Assembly: GCA_009937425.1 (NCBI GenBank)
Contig: JAACFO010000010.1
Span: 1-64,000, forward strand
Origin: Gammaproteobacteria bacterium
Lineage (GTDB): Bacteria > Pseudomonadota > Gammaproteobacteria > HK1
Length of the DNA stretch: 64,000 nt
Reading direction: 5' to 3'
The translations under genes were made by a program, and so were the position numbers. Each line of letters opens with the position of its first letter. The first letter of the stretch is position 1. Below are positions 36,510-45,435 of this stretch, piece after piece. A model generated the notes under the pieces. The model had not been told where the DNA came from and made no database searches. It was given only the letters and a program-made list of their open reading frames with translations.

Positions 36510-37475
36510 ATGGCAACAGTGATCGGTGCAGAGCAAACGACGAGGTCCTGGATCTGGCGTCTTCGCGACAGCCTGCACCGCTTTTTCGATAGCGACATTT
36601 TCTACAGCTTTCGCCGCTCACCGGTAACCATTCTTGCTTTCGTGACTACGGTGATATTTTTCATTGCCGCATTTGCCGCGCCGATCCTGGCGCCATTCAA
36701 TACCAACGACGTCGCCACGCTGGATTTGATGGATGCATTCCGGCCACCGGCCTGGATTGAAGGCGGGTCCAGCGAGCATCTTCTCGGGACCGATGAGCAG
36801 GGTCGTGACGTGCTCTCCGCCATCATGTTCGGCACCCAGGTGTCTCTTATCGTCGGCTTTCTGAGCGTGATTTTTTCTGTGATCCTCGGTGTCGGTCTCG
36901 GCTTGATCAGCGGTTATGTGGGCGGGCGCACCGATCACATCATCATGCGTATCGCCGATGTGCAGCTCAGCTTCCCGGCCGTGCTGGTGGCGCTGCTGCT
37001 GTTCGGGTTTGCCAAAGCGGTGCTGCCCCGCGGTCTTCAGGACGCGGTGGCAATTTACGTGCTCATTGTCGCCATCGGGCTCTCGAACTGGGTGCAGTTC
37101 GCCCGCACCGTGCGCGGTTCGACCATGGTCGAGAAGAGCAAGGAATACGTGCAGGCAGCCCGGGTCATCGGCCGCAGTCCCGTCGCCATCATGGTTCAGC
37201 ATGTGCTGCCCAACGTCATGGGGCCGGTGCTGGTCATCGCCACCATCAGTCTGGCATTGGCCATCATCACCGAAGCGACCTTGTCGTTCCTGGGCGTGGG
37301 GGTACCGCCGACGCAACCGTCCTTGGGCACGCTGATTCGATTCGGCAACAATTTCCTGTTCTCCGGCGAATGGTGGATGACGATCTTCCCCGGTCTCGCC
37401 CTGGTCATCCTGGCCCTTGCAGTCAATCTGCTGGGTGACTGGATGCGTGACGCGCTCAACCCGAAGCTGCGCTGA
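36510..37475 (+). CDS. ABC importer permease, DppC/OppC-like
   Basis: 321 aa with about six spans. N-terminal extension of ~40 residues, then PVTILAFVTTVIFFIAAFAA. The periplasmic HLLGTDEQGRDVLSAIMFG is the DppC hallmark and VRGSTMVEKSKEYVQAARVI is its EAA loop. Its stop overlaps the ATG of the next ATPase gene (TGATGA), indicating coupled translation. Confidence 0.92.
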   Translation: MATVIGAEQTTRSWIWRLRDSLHRFFDSDIFYSFRRSPVTILAFVTTVIFFIAAFAAPILAPFNTNDVATLDLMDAFRPPAWIEGGSSEHLLGTDEQGRDVLSAIMFGTQVSLIVGFLSVIFSVILGVGLGLISGYVGGRTDHIIMRIADVQLSFPAVLVALLLFGFAKAVLPRGLQDAVAIYVLIVAIGLSNWVQFARTVRGSTMVEKSKEYVQAARVIGRSPVAIMVQHVLPNVMGPVLVIATISLALAIITEATLSFLGVGVPPTQPSLGTLIRFGNNFLFSGEWWMTIFPGLALVILALAVNLLGDWMRDALNPKLR

Positions 37476-38482
37476 TGAGCCAGGTCCGAAATATGCAACC
37501 CCTGCTGCACGTGGAAAATCTGCGTGTGGAATTTCCGACCCGGCGCGGAACCCTGGTGGCTGTGGATGATATTTCCTTTCACATCGACGAGGGCGAGGTG
37601 TTGGGTGTGGTCGGAGAATCCGGTGCGGGAAAGTCACTGACCGGCGCCGCCATCATCGGACTGCTGGAGCCCCCGGGGCGCGTCGCCGGCGGGCAGATAA
37701 TTTTCAACGGCAACCGCATCGATCACCTCGGTTACGAGCAGATGCGCCGTCTGCGCGGCGATCAGATTGCCATGGTCTTTCAGGATCCGCTGACATCGTT
37801 GAATCCGCTGTATACGGTGGGCAAGCAGCTAACAGAGACCATCCGCACCCACGTCTCCGTGGACGAGCGTGCCGCGCGCTCGCGCGCCGTCGAGCTTCTG
37901 AATGAAGTCGGCATTCCCGCCGCGGAGCGCCGGCTGGATCAGTTTCCCCATCAGTTTTCCGGCGGCATGCGCCAGCGCGTCGTGATCGCGCTTGCGCTGG
38001 CGGCCAGTCCCCGCCTCATCATCGCCGACGAGCCGACAACGGCACTGGACGTTTCCATTCAGGCGCAAATCATCACGCTGTTGAAGCGCCTTTGCAGGGA
38101 TCACGGCACCGCCGTCATGTTGATTACCCACGATATGGGCGTCATTGCCGAAACCGCCGATCGCGTTGCGGTGATGTATGCCGGTCGCATCGTCGAGGTC
38201 GGGCCGGTTCAGGATGTCATCACGCGCGCGCAACACCCCTATACCCACGGTCTCATGGGCTCCATTCCGGTCATCCGCCACGATGTCGAGCAGTTAATCC
38301 AGATCGACGGTGCCATGCCCCGGTTGACGGACATTCCCTCGGGATGTGCGTTCAATCCGCGTTGTCCCCGGGTGTTCGAGTACTGCCGCTTCGAGCGCCC
38401 GGAGCTCATGGACGTGGGTGCTACCAACGCAGCCTGCTGGTTGTTCGATGAAGGACAGAGCCAGGCCGGTGGGGCACAGTGA
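37475..38482 (+). CDS. ABC importer ATPase, DppD/OppD-like
   Basis: 335 aa. Walker A GESGAGKS, signature FSGGMRQR, Walker B and D-loop [12 protein letters not shown]-loop ITHDMGV. The C-terminal oligopeptide-transporter domain carries the iron-sulfur-type cysteines in [18 protein letters not shown]. Overlaps the permease gene before it by one base. Confidence 0.92.
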   Translation: MSQVRNMQPLLHVENLRVEFPTRRGTLVAVDDISFHIDEGEVLGVVGESGAGKSLTGAAIIGLLEPPGRVAGGQIIFNGNRIDHLGYEQMRRLRGDQIAMVFQDPLTSLNPLYTVGKQLTETIRTHVSVDERAARSRAVELLNEVGIPAAERRLDQFPHQFSGGMRQRVVIALALAASPRLIIADEPTTALDVSIQAQIITLLKRLCRDHGTAVMLITHDMGVIAETADRVAVMYAGRIVEVGPVQDVITRAQHPYTHGLMGSIPVIRHDVEQLIQIDGAMPRLTDIPSGCAFNPRCPRVFEYCRFERPELMDVGATNAACWLFDEGQSQAGGAQ

Positions 38483-38492
38483 GAGAAGTGGC

Positions 38493-39542
38493 ATGACGGA
38501 TAGCGACGTCCTCGTCAGCCTCACGGATCTCGGAAAAGATTTCGACGTTTCGCCGCCGTTTCTGAATCGGCTGTTGGAGGGTCAGGAGCGGCTGTTCCTC
38601 AGGGCCGTCGACGACCTGAGCATCGACATTCCCAAGGGCAAGACTTTCAGCCTCGTGGGCGAATCCGGATGCGGCAAGTCCACCGTCGCGCGCCTGGTGG
38701 TGGGTCTTTACAAGCCGAGCCGCGGACGGATTCGGTTCGACGGCATCGACATGGAGACGCTCAAGACCCAGGCGGAAATCGAACCCGTGCGAAAGCGCAT
38801 GCAGATGATTTTTCAAGACCCCTACGCGAGCCTCAATCCGCGCTGGCGGGTGAGCGACATCATTGCCGAGCCGATCCGCGCCCACAAGCTGCTCTCGGGG
38901 CGCGCGACCATCGCCAGTAGGGTGGGGGAGTTATTGGTGCAAGTGGGTCTCGCCGCCGTCGACGGGGTTAAATTCCCCCACGAGTTTTCCGGCGGACAGC
39001 GCCAACGCATCTCCATCGCCAGGGCCCTGGCCAGTCAGCCGGAATTCCTCATATGCGATGAGCCCACCTCGGCGTTGGATGTATCCGTGCAGGCGCAAAT
39101 ACTCAATCTCATGAAGGGACTGCAGCACCAGTTCGGATTGACCTATTTGTTCATCAGCCACGATCTGGCCGTGGTTTATCACATTTCCGACTATGTGGGC
39201 GTCATGTACCTGGGACGGGTGGTCGAATGGAGCGACAAGCGCACGCTTTTTCAGCGTCCCTGGCATCCCTATACGCGCATGTTGCTGGATGCGATCCCGG
39301 ATCTGGAGATGACTGGCCGGGAGCGCATTCCGGTAGCGGGCGAGGTGCCGAATCCGATTCACCCGCCGACGGGTTGTCACTTTCATCCGCGCTGTCCCTA
39401 CGCAAACGATCGCTGCCGTAACGAGGTGCCGACGGTGATGCACAAGGACGACAGCGAAGTCGCCTGCCACGCGGTGGCCGAGAATCGCCTGCCCCAGGTG
39501 ACTGTTTCCGGAGAGCCCGCCGACGTAACCGCCGTCAGCTGA
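38493..39542 (+). CDS. ABC importer ATPase, DppF/OppF-like
   Basis: 349 aa from ATG 38493 (GAGAGAAGTGGC before it); the frame is open further upstream inside the previous gene. Walker A GESGCGKS, signature FSGGQRQR, Walker B LICDEPTSALD, H-loop ISHDLAV, and C-terminal GCHFHPRCPYANDRC. N-terminal VSPPFLNRLLEGQERLFLRA insert is common in DppF. Last gene of the importer operon, followed by the hairpin-rich repeat at 39543. Confidence 0.92.
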   Translation: MTDSDVLVSLTDLGKDFDVSPPFLNRLLEGQERLFLRAVDDLSIDIPKGKTFSLVGESGCGKSTVARLVVGLYKPSRGRIRFDGIDMETLKTQAEIEPVRKRMQMIFQDPYASLNPRWRVSDIIAEPIRAHKLLSGRATIASRVGELLVQVGLAAVDGVKFPHEFSGGQRQRISIARALASQPEFLICDEPTSALDVSVQAQILNLMKGLQHQFGLTYLFISHDLAVVYHISDYVGVMYLGRVVEWSDKRTLFQRPWHPYTRMLLDAIPDLEMTGRERIPVAGEVPNPIHPPTGCHFHPRCPYANDRCRNEVPTVMHKDDSEVACHAVAENRLPQVTVSGEPADVTAVS

Positions 39543-39743
39543 ATCTTCTCCCTCTCCCGTTTGCGGGAGAGGGGTCCCTTCGTTGGTCGGTGTGCCGTAC
39601 GCACCACCGCCACCCAAAATCCTCGCATCCTCTTCTCCCTCTCCCCCGGAGGGGGAGAGGGTCGGGGTGAGGGGGATTGGGGGGATCGCGGAATTTCCCT
39701 CACCCCGGCCCTCTCCCGCAAGCGGGAGAGGGAGCAGATCGTT
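39543..39743. repeat. hairpin-rich intergenic repeat, probable bidirectional terminator
   Basis: Three stems: CCTCTCCCG/CGGGAGAGG (39551-39572), CCTCTCCCCC/GGGGGAGAGG (39638-39660) and CCCTCTCCCG/CGGGAGAGGG (39709-39732). In addition GGTCGGGGTGAGGG (39660) is matched by CCCTCACCCCGGCC (39698) and could make a long outer stem. It sits between convergent operons (importer and RraA operon). Intergenic elements with this CCCTCTCCCGC pattern are common in GC-rich Proteobacteria. Confidence 0.8.
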
Positions 39744-40349
39744 TCAGGTGGTGAGGTTCAAGAGCTCCAGGGTGGTTTTGCCGGCGGCGATACCGTCTTT
39801 GATGCGCGCTTCCTTGTCGACGATTTTCTGCACTCCCATTTGAACGTCGGCCATGGCCGGCGCCGGGATTACGATCACGCCGTCCCTGTCGGCGACGATG
39901 ATGTCGTCTGGATCCACATTCACGCCACCGCATTGAATCGATGTACCCAATTCGCCGGCGACTTCTTTGCGCGTTCCCGACGGTGCCAGGCCGCGGCAGA
40001 ACACCGGAAATCCCAGCGCTTCGATGTCGCTGCCATCGCGCACGCTGCCGTCGAGAACAATGCCGGCGATCCCCCGGTGCTGACAGGCCAGGGCGAGGAT
40101 CTCGCCGAAAGGGCCGTAACGGCAGTCGCCGGACATGGCCACTACCAGCACTTGTCCGGGTAGCGCTTCGGCGATGGCACGGTGGATTGCGAGATTCTGT
40201 CCAGGTGGAGTGGCCACGGTAAACGCAGGGCCCATCAGGGACATGGATTCGGACAGCGGACGCATGCCGTAGTCCATGGCTTTTACGCGCCCATCGGCGT
40301 CACAGTAATTGCCGAGAGGAAATTGCTGATCGTGTTTATCTTCACTCAT
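39744..40349 (-). CDS. RraA-like protein (HMG/CHA-aldolase family)
   Basis: 201 aa from ATG 40349. The fold marks are GPAFTVATPPGQNLAIHRAI, VVAMSGDCRYGPFGEILALA and GIVLDGSVRDGSDIEALGFP with the Arg-Asp that binds metal and substrate. Family members are either inhibitors of RNase E or class II aldolases that cleave 4-hydroxy-4-methyl-2-oxoglutarate and similar acids. Being the last gene of an amidohydrolase/dehydrogenase operon speaks for the aldolase role. Confidence 0.87.
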   Translation of the reverse strand: MSEDKHDQQFPLGNYCDADGRVKAMDYGMRPLSESMSLMGPAFTVATPPGQNLAIHRAIAEALPGQVLVVAMSGDCRYGPFGEILALACQHRGIAGIVLDGSVRDGSDIEALGFPVFCRGLAPSGTRKEVAGELGTSIQCGGVNVDPDDIIVADRDGVIVIPAPAMADVQMGVQKIVDKEARIKDGIAAGKTTLELLNLTT

Positions 40350-40359
40350 GCGCGCAATC

Positions 40360-41319
40360 CTATGGGGCGAGCATGTCTTCAATCAGCATCTGTACAGACA
40401 AGGCATCGGCGAAATCCGGCATCGAGTGGCTGGCGCCGTCGACGGCCGCCGCTGCGTTGTCGAGTTGCAGTTGGTAACCGAGTTGGCGCGGATCGTCGAT
40501 GTGGGTGAGTTGTGGCTCCCATTCGGCGCCGTTGCTGGTAAAAAGTCGATTCCAGTCGACGATGCGGCAGGATTGGCTGGAACCCCAGATGGTGTACTCC
40601 ACCAGATCCGGGCCTGCGCCGCCGACACTGCCGGCGACGGATACCGGTAGTCCACCGGCTTGCAGTTCGGCGATCACATGGGTTTCCGACAACTTGTCGC
40701 CGGGGTAGCGCGCGGCGGCGCTGCGCAGCTCCGCGCGGCCGAACAAACGCTCGGTGAGATAAATCCAGTGCGACAGCACTTCTCTGGTGAATCCTCCCTG
40801 TTCCCGGTAGCTGAGCCAGTCGGCGGCATCCATCTGCCACTCCCGCGGCCATTGGGAAAAGTGCACGCGCACGTCGATGCCGGCGAGATCCCCCAGTGCT
40901 CCCCCACTCAGACGCTTCTCCACCTCGGTGACGGCGGCGGCGGATGCCAGGGAGAAATTGACGATGTTTACGACCCCTGCGTCCCGGGCCTGCTCCACCA
41001 GATCGCGGCTTTGCGCCACGTCGATGCCCAGGGGTTTCTCGCAGTAAACCGCCTTGCCGGCCTCCATGGCCGCGATCGCGTGCTCTTTGTGCCACACGGG
41101 CGGGCAGGCGATGTAGACGACGGCGGTGTCTTTCCCTGAAATCGCGTCCTCGGCGGAGTCGGCGATTCGGATTTCCGGGTACAGCCCGTGGGTCAGATCC
41201 CGGGCGTCGGCGTCGGGATCCCAGGCCGATACCGCGTTGAACTTCGCATTGAGGGCCATGCTGCCCAGCATGCGCTGACCCATGACACCGAGACCGATGA
41301 TTGAAACCGCGTGGGCCAT
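40360..41319 (-). CDS. Gfo/Idh/MocA-family oxidoreductase
   Basis: 319 aa NAD(P)-dependent dehydrogenase. Nucleotide site IIGLGVMGQRMLG, then AVVYIACPPVWHKEHAIAAM and the catalytic-lysine motif YCEKPLGID. The C-terminal substrate domain begins near residue 120 (VNIVNFSLASAAAV). Usual substrates are sugars, inositols and related hydroxy compounds. Six bases separate it from the amidohydrolase gene before it and ten from the RraA gene after it, so the three are one operon. Confidence 0.9.
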   Translation of the reverse strand: MAHAVSIIGLGVMGQRMLGSMALNAKFNAVSAWDPDADARDLTHGLYPEIRIADSAEDAISGKDTAVVYIACPPVWHKEHAIAAMEAGKAVYCEKPLGIDVAQSRDLVEQARDAGVVNIVNFSLASAAAVTEVEKRLSGGALGDLAGIDVRVHFSQWPREWQMDAADWLSYREQGGFTREVLSHWIYLTERLFGRAELRSAAARYPGDKLSETHVIAELQAGGLPVSVAGSVGGAGPDLVEYTIWGSSQSCRIVDWNRLFTSNGAEWEPQLTHIDDPRQLGYQLQLDNAAAAVDGASHSMPDFADALSVQMLIEDMLAP

Positions 41320-41325
41320 GGCGAA

Positions 41326-42558
41326 TTACTGGGCCGCCGCGAGAGCGGTTACCGCAGCAGCAGAATCGCCCGGGCTCGCGTGCACCGCCACGCCGCGCTT
41401 GATGACCAGGCGGTGGCGCGCGCTGTCGGCGACCGCATCGATGTCTTCCAGGGGATTGCCGTCGACCACCAGCAAATCCGCCACCGCGCCTTCCTGGACA
41501 CGACCTGTCTTCTCCAGGCGCATCAGGTCGGCTGCATTGGCAGTGGAAAAGGTGATGGCGTCCATGGGGCTGATTCCCACGTCCACCATGTAGCGCAACT
41601 CCTGGGCATTCTCGCCGTGGTGGTTGAATGGCGTGCCCGCGTCGGTGCCCATGGCGATGCGCCCGCCCGCCTCGTAGAACATCTTGATGGATTTTTGATG
41701 GGTTTCGGAAACCCGTGCGGCTTTTTCCAGAACGTATCCCGGGATCCCCGTGTCACCAGCGCCGAGAATATGCTTCAACGCCGCCAGGGTGGGAACGAGG
41801 TAGGTGCCGCGTTCCAGCATTTCCTCGATACATTTTTCCGACATGAATATGCCGTGCTCGATGGAATCGATGCCGCCACGTACCGCGTTCAATATTCCCT
41901 CGGTGCCCTGGGCATGACTTGCGCAGGGTTTGTGAAAGCGATGCCCTTCGGCGACGCCGGCGGCCATCTCCTCGGCGGAGTAGTGCGCGTCCTCCGGGTC
42001 CACACCGGGGGTCATGACACCGCCGGTGGCCATGATTTTCACCAAGTCCGAGCCTGCATGCACTTGCTCGCGGACCGCTTTCACCACCTCGTCGACACCG
42101 TCGGCAACGCGCCCGAAACGATTGCCGTGTCCACCGGTCATGCAGATCATGCGCCCCGAGGCGCGAATCGTCGGACCCTGGAACTGGCCGCGATTGCAGG
42201 CGTCCCTGGCGGCGAACTCCAGATAGTCCTTACCTCCGCAATCGCGAATCGCGGTGATGCCGCCACACAGGCTGCGCTGGGCGTTGGTCAGGGCGCGGAC
42301 GGCGACGGCGCCGGGGCGCATCTTTTCGGTGACCTCGCCGGGATTGGGCTCGCCATCGAAGCACAAGTGCACATGGCAGTCGATGAGGCCGGGAAGCAGG
42401 GTGGCGTCGTCGAGGACCCGATCCGGACCGGTGTAGCCATCGAACTCGGCCATGGGGGCAAGCCGGGTGATGTGCTCGCCTTCGATGAGGACACCGTGCT
42501 GCGGGAGCGTCGCGCCGGCCCCGTTGACGATTCGCGAACAACGCAATAACAAGCTCAT
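41326..42558 (-). CDS. cytoplasmic metal-dependent amidohydrolase
   Basis: 410 aa, no signal peptide, TGGAGATC before the ATG. Metal ligands: GLIDCHVHLCFDG, SDLVKIMATGGV, CASHAQGTEG, SIEHGIFM and IAMGTDAGTPF. Closest in style to Xaa-Pro/Xaa-Arg dipeptidase-type amidohydrolases. First gene of the operon with the Gfo/Idh dehydrogenase and RraA-like aldolase. Faces the class V aminotransferase gene, whose start is 174 bases away on the other strand. Confidence 0.88.
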   Translation of the reverse strand: MSLLLRCSRIVNGAGATLPQHGVLIEGEHITRLAPMAEFDGYTGPDRVLDDATLLPGLIDCHVHLCFDGEPNPGEVTEKMRPGAVAVRALTNAQRSLCGGITAIRDCGGKDYLEFAARDACNRGQFQGPTIRASGRMICMTGGHGNRFGRVADGVDEVVKAVREQVHAGSDLVKIMATGGVMTPGVDPEDAHYSAEEMAAGVAEGHRFHKPCASHAQGTEGILNAVRGGIDSIEHGIFMSEKCIEEMLERGTYLVPTLAALKHILGAGDTGIPGYVLEKAARVSETHQKSIKMFYEAGGRIAMGTDAGTPFNHHGENAQELRYMVDVGISPMDAITFSTANAADLMRLEKTGRVQEGAVADLLVVDGNPLEDIDAVADSARHRLVIKRGVAVHASPGDSAAAVTALAAAQ

Positions 42559-42731
42559 GACCGATCTCCAGGATGATTAATGCCCATGATTTTACCAGCC
42601 CGTGGAACCGAGGGGCAGGACCCCATAGCTTACGTGGGCAAGCCTGTTGTTGCGAGAGCCGGACCGGTGGCTACTCTGCTAGAATCGCCGTCCGCCGGAC
42701 CGATAACCCCCATGCAATAAGAAGACATCGT

Positions 42732-43883
42732 ATGCTTGGCAATCAAAAATCCCTGTTCTCCCTGCCCGAAGGCTTGCACTATCTGAACTGTGCCTCCAGG
42801 GCGCCACTGCTCAACGCGTCGCAAACCCTTGGCATCGCCGGTCTGCGGCGGCAAATAGCACCCGTGAGTCTCGGCCCGGAGGAGTACACCCTGGAGTCGG
42901 AGCAGCTCCGCGAGGCCGTTGCCGGTCTCATCAACGGGAATCCTGACCAGATCGCCATCACGCCGTCGGTGAGTTACGGCGTTGCCATCGCGGCTCACAA
43001 TGTGCGTCTTGGCAGCGGTCAGAATGTCGTCTCCATGGAGGAGGAGTTCCCCAGCGACGTATACGCGTGGATTGAACGCTGTCATAAAGATGGTGCCGAG
43101 CTTCGCAGCGTTGCGAGGCCGGAGGAAACAGCGCGGGTGTCGTCGCTGTGGAACGAACGACTGCTGGATGCCATCGATGGGCAAACCGCCGTGGTGAATG
43201 TTTCGTCGGTACATTGGACCGACGGCGTGCGCTTCGACCTGGAGGCCATCGGACAGCGCGCCCGGGAGGTAGGGGCGCTCTTCGTCGTCGACGGCACCCA
43301 GTCCATCGGCGCGGCAGAGCTCGATTTCGCACGCATCCAGCCGGACTTGCTCGTGTGCGCAGGATACAAGTGGCTTCTGGGCCCCTATCAGATTGGATTC
43401 GCGGCCCTGGGCGAGCGTCTCATGGATGCCGAGCCCTTCGAGTATCACTGGAGCAATCGTGCCGGCAGTCACGACGTCACCGGAACCGCTTATCGGCACG
43501 AGTACGAGAAGGGCGCCCGGCGCTTCGACGTGGGTGAGCACACCAACTACATCACGGTTCCCATGCTCACCGAAGGCGCGCGTCAGGCGAAGGCCTGGGG
43601 CAGCGAAGCAATCCAGGACTACTGCAGCACTCTTTGCAAGCCGTTGGCGGAACTCCTCGAAGACGAGCGTTTTGTTGCCGCGCCGGCCTCGCAAAGAATT
43701 GCCCACATCATCGGCATACGTCTCGCCGACGCAAGCCGCATACCCGCGGTCATGCAGGCGCTTGCGGAGCGTCAGGTGAGAGTTTCCCGGCGGGGACAGT
43801 CGATTCGAATATCCCCCCACGTATACAACTCACCGGAGGACATCGATGCCCTCACCGATGGGCTCATGGCCGGTGTGCAATAG
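42732..43883 (+). CDS. class V aminotransferase family PLP enzyme
   Basis: 383 aa from ATG 42732. The fold I PLP enzyme shows FSLPEGLHYLNCASRAPLLN at the start, SSVHWTDGVRFDLEAIG, VDGTQSIGA and the PLP lysine in CAGYKWLLGPYQIGF. The family covers cysteine desulfurases, kynureninases, serine-glyoxylate aminotransferases and isopenicillin-epimerase-like proteins; the last group fits best by feel. It lacks a clear cysteine-loop near the C-terminus, so desulfuration is less likely. Probably linked to the catabolic operon opposite. Confidence 0.85.
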   Translation: MLGNQKSLFSLPEGLHYLNCASRAPLLNASQTLGIAGLRRQIAPVSLGPEEYTLESEQLREAVAGLINGNPDQIAITPSVSYGVAIAAHNVRLGSGQNVVSMEEEFPSDVYAWIERCHKDGAELRSVARPEETARVSSLWNERLLDAIDGQTAVVNVSSVHWTDGVRFDLEAIGQRAREVGALFVVDGTQSIGAAELDFARIQPDLLVCAGYKWLLGPYQIGFAALGERLMDAEPFEYHWSNRAGSHDVTGTAYRHEYEKGARRFDVGEHTNYITVPMLTEGARQAKAWGSEAIQDYCSTLCKPLAELLEDERFVAAPASQRIAHIIGIRLADASRIPAVMQALAERQVRVSRRGQSIRISPHVYNSPEDIDALTDGLMAGVQ

Positions 43884-43900
43884 CGGGAATGTGATTCCCG
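43884..43900 (+). terminator. short hairpin between convergent genes
   Basis: CGGGAAT/ATTCCCG with a GTG loop directly after the aminotransferase stop codon and before the end of the 60-aa gene on the other strand. No T-run; weak call. Confidence 0.3.
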
Positions 43901-43911
43901 AAAGCGCGGCC

Positions 43912-44094
43912 TTACTTGGCGCTCACGGCCGACTCGGTGAGAATCAACGGTGAGAGTTTCTCGCATTGCATGGAGATGTCGGTCAAATCCTGGGACATCT
44001 GGGCCTTGGTGGCCTGACATACCTCGATGCGGGAAAACGTGCTCACCGGCTCCGGCGCCGGCCAACCCAGGGTAAAAACGATCAACGCGTACAT
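43912..44094 (-). CDS. small conserved-looking hypothetical, 60 aa
   Basis: ATG at 44094 after GAGGAGCTGC, a good ribosome site. MYALIVFTLGWPAPEPVSTF is hydrophobic at the start but too short for a normal signal peptide. The rest has two cysteines (26 and 44) and a helical, mildly acidic sequence. I do not recognise a family. The longer frame upstream is not needed. Confidence 0.6.
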   Translation of the reverse strand: MYALIVFTLGWPAPEPVSTFSRIEVCQATKAQMSQDLTDISMQCEKLSPLILTESAVSAK

Positions 44095-44360
44095 GGCAGC
44101 TCCTCGAAGTAAAAGATTCTCTTTTGCGTGTAAGAGCAAACTTCGTGCCGACCGGCTCAATGTCACGGAGATTGGTCGTCTGGCCCGAAATCAGAAGCCA
44201 TCTGCAGTCGCTGGTGTAAAGTTTTCCGACAGATTTTTCTCCCATATAAGGATGCGTGTTACTAAGCGTGGTGATATTTCTCACGGATCACATGCAAATC
44301 AATGCCTTAATCGAAATTGGTACCTGTAAGATTTACCGACGCTGAAAAATGTGACGGCCA

Positions 44361-45245
44361 TCACGCAGCGCGGTCAATGACAGGTGTATAGGTTGCGCCG
44401 GCCGCCGGTTGCACCGGCAGGAATTTAAGGAATTCTTCGATGCTGTCGTTTACCAGCCGGGGATGGGTTAACGGCCCCATGTGACCCATTTCTTCGAAGC
44501 GTTTGCTCCTCACCCGGGGAAGTGCGGCACATAAGAGATCGGTAATGCGGCGGGTGACAGCAGGGGATTGCTCTCCCGACAGGCAGAGCACGGGGATGTC
44601 CAGCCGTGCGAGCTCCGAGAGTGTAGTCTCATCGGCTAGCAAGGCGTCGAAGTCCGCGCGTACTTTTTCGATGCGTGCGCTAACCCCCTGGCGGCGGGCT
44701 TGTGGCATGCTTGACCAGGTCCCGTTGCCGGACCAGAAATCGATGAAAGTTCGCGCGGCCCGATCGGTGTTGCCATCTGCCAGCGAATAATCGATTTGCG
44801 AGCTGGCCGCAAAAATCTCGGCAAGGGCGGCCCGCGAATCAGCGTCTCGTCTCAGCAATGCGAAGAGAACCGGCTCAAAAACAGTCAGGCTGCGCACCTT
44901 TTCCGGGTGTAAGAGCGCGAGCTTGACGGCAACGGCGGCGCCAAAGGAATGGGCCACCACGTCCACAGGCCCCGGAGCGGATGCCATGAGCTGCACCAGG
45001 CGCCGCACTTCCGTTTCCAGTCGCAGATCCCAATTCGGCGCCCACGGGGGATTGTTGCCGTAACCCAGGAGATCCGGGGCGATGACCCGGTGCCGATCGC
45101 CGAGAGAAGCGGCCAGGGATCGCCATTGTCTGGACGATCCGGTGCTGCAGTGCAGGCAAAGAATGGGTTGCCCGGGATCCCGGCTGGCGGCGGAGTACCC
45201 GGGGTAGCTCAGGTGCTCCTGAGTCGTGACTGCGTTGTCCGCCAT
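44361..45245 (-). CDS. alpha/beta hydrolase, Ser nucleophile
   Basis: 294 aa from the ATG at 45245 (GGAGGCGGGCCC before it); the frame is open for 84 more codons upstream without support. Nucleophile elbow VVAHSFGAAVA (Ser100), oxyanion region LHCSTGSSRQWRS, base in FEEMGHMGPLTHP. Esterase, lactonase or carbon-carbon hydrolase activity is possible; substrate unknown. Divergent from the Rap1a/Tai-like gene. Confidence 0.83.
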   Translation of the reverse strand: MADNAVTTQEHLSYPGYSAASRDPGQPILCLHCSTGSSRQWRSLAASLGDRHRVIAPDLLGYGNNPPWAPNWDLRLETEVRRLVQLMASAPGPVDVVAHSFGAAVAVKLALLHPEKVRSLTVFEPVLFALLRRDADSRAALAEIFAASSQIDYSLADGNTDRAARTFIDFWSGNGTWSSMPQARRQGVSARIEKVRADFDALLADETTLSELARLDIPVLCLSGEQSPAVTRRITDLLCAALPRVRSKRFEEMGHMGPLTHPRLVNDSIEEFLKFLPVQPAAGATYTPVIDRAA

Positions 45246-45435
45246 GGGCCCGCCTCCAGCGTCGTGCTTGATTTCCAGGTTCCAGATTAGTGGGCAAGCA
45301 TGTCCGGAGAATGTCAGTACCCCGGCACTTTGTTTCATTTGTATCCGACGGGATGCTGGTGCTATGGCGGCCGGTGCAATACTCTTTCGCGCTTCGAAGT
45401 TGATTCCTTTCACGGGGAGAAGAGCGGTGAGACTG

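Noticed and set aside
36618-37637. 339-codon minus-strand ORF
   Set aside because: Antisense to the DppC-like permease; His/Gln-rich composition typical of a reversed membrane-protein gene.
41311-42549. 412-codon plus-strand ORF
   Set aside because: Mirror of the amidohydrolase at 41326-42558, which has all metal-site motifs.
42630-43820. 396-codon minus-strand ORF
   Set aside because: Antisense to the class V aminotransferase, which carries the PLP-lysine motif; no domain on this strand.
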